DNA of 58,658 nucleotides from positions 1-58,658 of the forward strand of contig WFNH01000099.1 of the NCBI GenBank assembly GCA_015488685.1, in the 5' to 3' direction. Shown piece by piece: positions 57,612 to 58,658 of the stretch; positions within the stretch are counted from its first letter, which is position 1, and every line of letters starts with the position of its first letter. The translations under genes and the position numbers were made by a program. Source of the DNA: Marinosulfonomonas sp. (GTDB lineage Bacteria > Pseudomonadota > Alphaproteobacteria > Rhodobacterales > Rhodobacteraceae). The notes beneath the pieces are model-generated. The model had not been told where the DNA came from and ran no database searches. It saw nothing but the letters and a program-made list of their open reading frames with translations.

Positions 57612-57716
57612 GATAGCCACAAGTATAGTGCGATGCACGGGTTTGGCAATTCGCCAAGATTGCGCAATGCAGTTTGCTGATGTATCCCGAACAGGTTGCT
57701 GGAAGGGATTCTTTGA

Positions 57717-58313
57717 ATGACGTTTGTTTCTACGATGCGAATTACAGTTCTAACATTTATTCTGGGGTTGCTGGCCGCTTGTGCCACACCGAATAATGAA
57801 AAAGAACCGCTCCTGCCGATGGGGGATTTCCTGCTGGGGCATAACATTGTTATTGCCGATGACGCACAGGCTGGCCCCTTGTCCCGCAAGGCCGATCCGG
57901 ACGACTGGGAAGCCGCGTTGAAAGAGGCCATCAACGACCGTCTGGGCAGCTATGACGGCGATCACTATTTCCACATAGGCACCCATGTAGATGCCTATGT
58001 CCTGGCCGTTCCCGGCATTCCGCTGGTCGCTACACCAAAATCCGTGCTGATTATCAGCGTAACTGTTTTCGATGACCGGACCCGCCGTAAACTTACAGAA
58101 GAGCCCAAACAGTTAACGGTTTTTGAACGCTCTGAAAAAAGCACCTTTATCATTGGCTCGGGTATACGGAACTCAAAGGCTGCGCAAATGCGTAACCTGT
58201 CGCGCAATGCTGCACGGTTGATCCAGAAATATCTACTGGAAAACCCCGAATGGTTTGGCTTGCCACCCCTTCCGGTTCGTGAACCTGACGATCCGGCAGA
58301 CAACCGGAATTAA
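57717..58313 (+). CDS. Putative lipoprotein of unknown function
   Basis: The 198-residue product has a type II signal sequence MTFVSTMRITVLTFILGLLA ending in the lipobox LAAC (Cys22). The mature domain (about 35-190) includes GDHYFHIGTHVDAYVLAVPG and LIISVTVFDDRTRRKL, beta-rich in appearance. An internal ATG gives MRITVLTFIL, an equally valid start seven codons later. I do not recognise the family. It probably sits in the inner or outer membrane facing the periplasm. A 105-base gap divides it from the divergent P450 gene, and the tuf leader follows. Confidence 0.82.
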   Translation: MTFVSTMRITVLTFILGLLAACATPNNEKEPLLPMGDFLLGHNIVIADDAQAGPLSRKADPDDWEAALKEAINDRLGSYDGDHYFHIGTHVDAYVLAVPGIPLVATPKSVLIISVTVFDDRTRRKLTEEPKQLTVFERSEKSTFIIGSGIRNSKAAQMRNLSRNAARLIQKYLLENPEWFGLPPLPVREPDDPADNRN

Positions 58314-58426
58314 CCAGGCTCCGAATTTTTTATAGATTTTCAATGTTTGTGAGGCTTTGCCCATTTATTTGTCACGAGCATAAAAATGCCATGTGGGGCA
58401 AGCCCATCTATCATGCAACGAAGCAC

Positions 58427-58486
58427 TTGATTTCGACACACAAACTCAATAAATCCCCGCTTTATATGAACTGGGCCACCTGGCCC
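58427..58486 (+). promoter_or_regulatory. Putative tuf promoter and leader hairpin
   Basis: TTGATT (58427-58432), a 17-base spacer and TAAATC (58450-58455) form a plausible -35/-10 pair 55 bases before the tuf ATG. Downstream, GGGCCA-CC-TGGCCC (58473-58486) can fold as a small hairpin in the leader. The 196-base gap before tuf otherwise contains no recognisable tRNA or gene. Confidence 0.5.
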
Positions 58487-58509
58487 CCCAATTACGAGGC
58501 GCCAAACCC

Positions 58510-58658
58510 ATGGCTAAGGAAAAGTTTGAACGTACGAAACCGCACGTTAACATCGGCACGATCGGCCACGTTGACCACGGTAAAACGACATTGACGGCAG
58601 CGATCACCAAATATTTTGGTGATTTTCAGGCCTATGACGACATTGACGGCGCACCCGA
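58510..58658 (+). CDS. tuf: Elongation factor Tu, N-terminal part
   Basis: From ATG 58510 the translation is [20 protein letters not shown] then [15 protein letters not shown], the start of EF-Tu, including the P-loop GHVDHGKT. It delivers aminoacyl-tRNA to the ribosome with GTP. The gene is cut off after about 49 codons. The absence of rpsL, rpsG and fusA upstream shows that this is a stand-alone tuf copy rather than the one in the str operon. It has its own promoter-like leader. Confidence 0.95.
   Translation, partial: MAKEKFERTKPHVNIGTIGHVDHGKTTLTAAITKYFGDFQAYDDIDGAP

Noticed and set aside
58314-58509. tRNA gene in front of tuf
   Set aside because: No cloverleaf, T-loop consensus or CCA-proximal stem could be found; only loose inverted repeats such as GGCTTTGCCC and GGGGCAAGCC.

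Overview
The window is chromosomal DNA from an alphaproteobacterium, most likely a denitrifying member of the Roseobacter group (Rhodobacteraceae). Supporting signs are the fairly high GC, lineage-restricted families (DUF2794, DUF6478, MbfA with an Irr-type box), a nirS/nor denitrification island, a paa phenylacetate cluster, and two copies of an intergenic element (core CCTCCGGCGG, then TATTTGTGGAA) that I recall as common between roseobacter genes. No rRNA, tRNA or CRISPR array was seen.

Layout. (1) 1-1266: the end of an IS3-family element followed by an AT-rich gene for an HExxH zincin-like protein; this looks acquired. (2) 1350-3842: an M17 aminopeptidase and an NlpC/P60 hydrolase with a 4-base overlap, then DUF2794. 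(3) 3843-4163: a gap over 300 bases that holds a likely small RNA with its own terminator and a separate long inverted repeat. (4) 4164-10633: phenylacetate catabolism, paaZ-paaX leftward and paaI-paaJ-paaK-tetR (paaR-like) rightward, with a TetR-type palindrome between the divergent arms. (5) 10630-20640: an I78 inhibitor-like lipoprotein, then a leftward operon nirS-E-C-F-DL-G-H-J-N-cbiX-nnrT for cytochrome cd1 nitrite reductase and heme d1 synthesis. (6) 20716-26920: a perfect Dnr/NNR-type box between nirS and rightward norCBQDEF, and a convergent Dnr-type regulator. Nitrite is reduced to NO by NirS and NO to N2O by NorCB. No nar, nap or nos genes are present. (7) 27024-32854: a TetR regulator divergent from mbfA (iron), then a co-directional run of yaiI, HAD, OCD-like, alpha/beta hydrolase and zapE.

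(8) 32956-36097: leftward CPBP protease, accD and folC. (9) 36174-37491: a small ParB-domain gene whose last 105 bases are repeated 558 bases downstream, with a lower-GC secreted protein gene between the copies, followed by a membrane-protein gene bounded by a 12-base direct repeat. This is a small variable spot. (10) 37566-44445: ilvD, a lipoprotein, DUF6478, a small hypothetical, fadH and a LysR regulator. (11) 44486-49189: leftward cinA-like, GNAT, AhpD-like and ompA-like genes; rightward sfsA and map. (12) 49297-58313: manC, MBL-fold hydrolase, a COG3146-like protein, an SH3 protein, parC, an FMN reductase, a cytochrome P450 and a lipoprotein. (13) 58510 onward: the start of tuf.

I chose starts by ribosome binding site, overlap with the previous gene and family N-terminus; several are shorter than the longest open frame. 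The most unusual items are the candidate small RNA at 3935-4050, the partial gene duplication around the cargo gene at 36436, and the cbiX-type chelatase gene inside the heme d1 operon.
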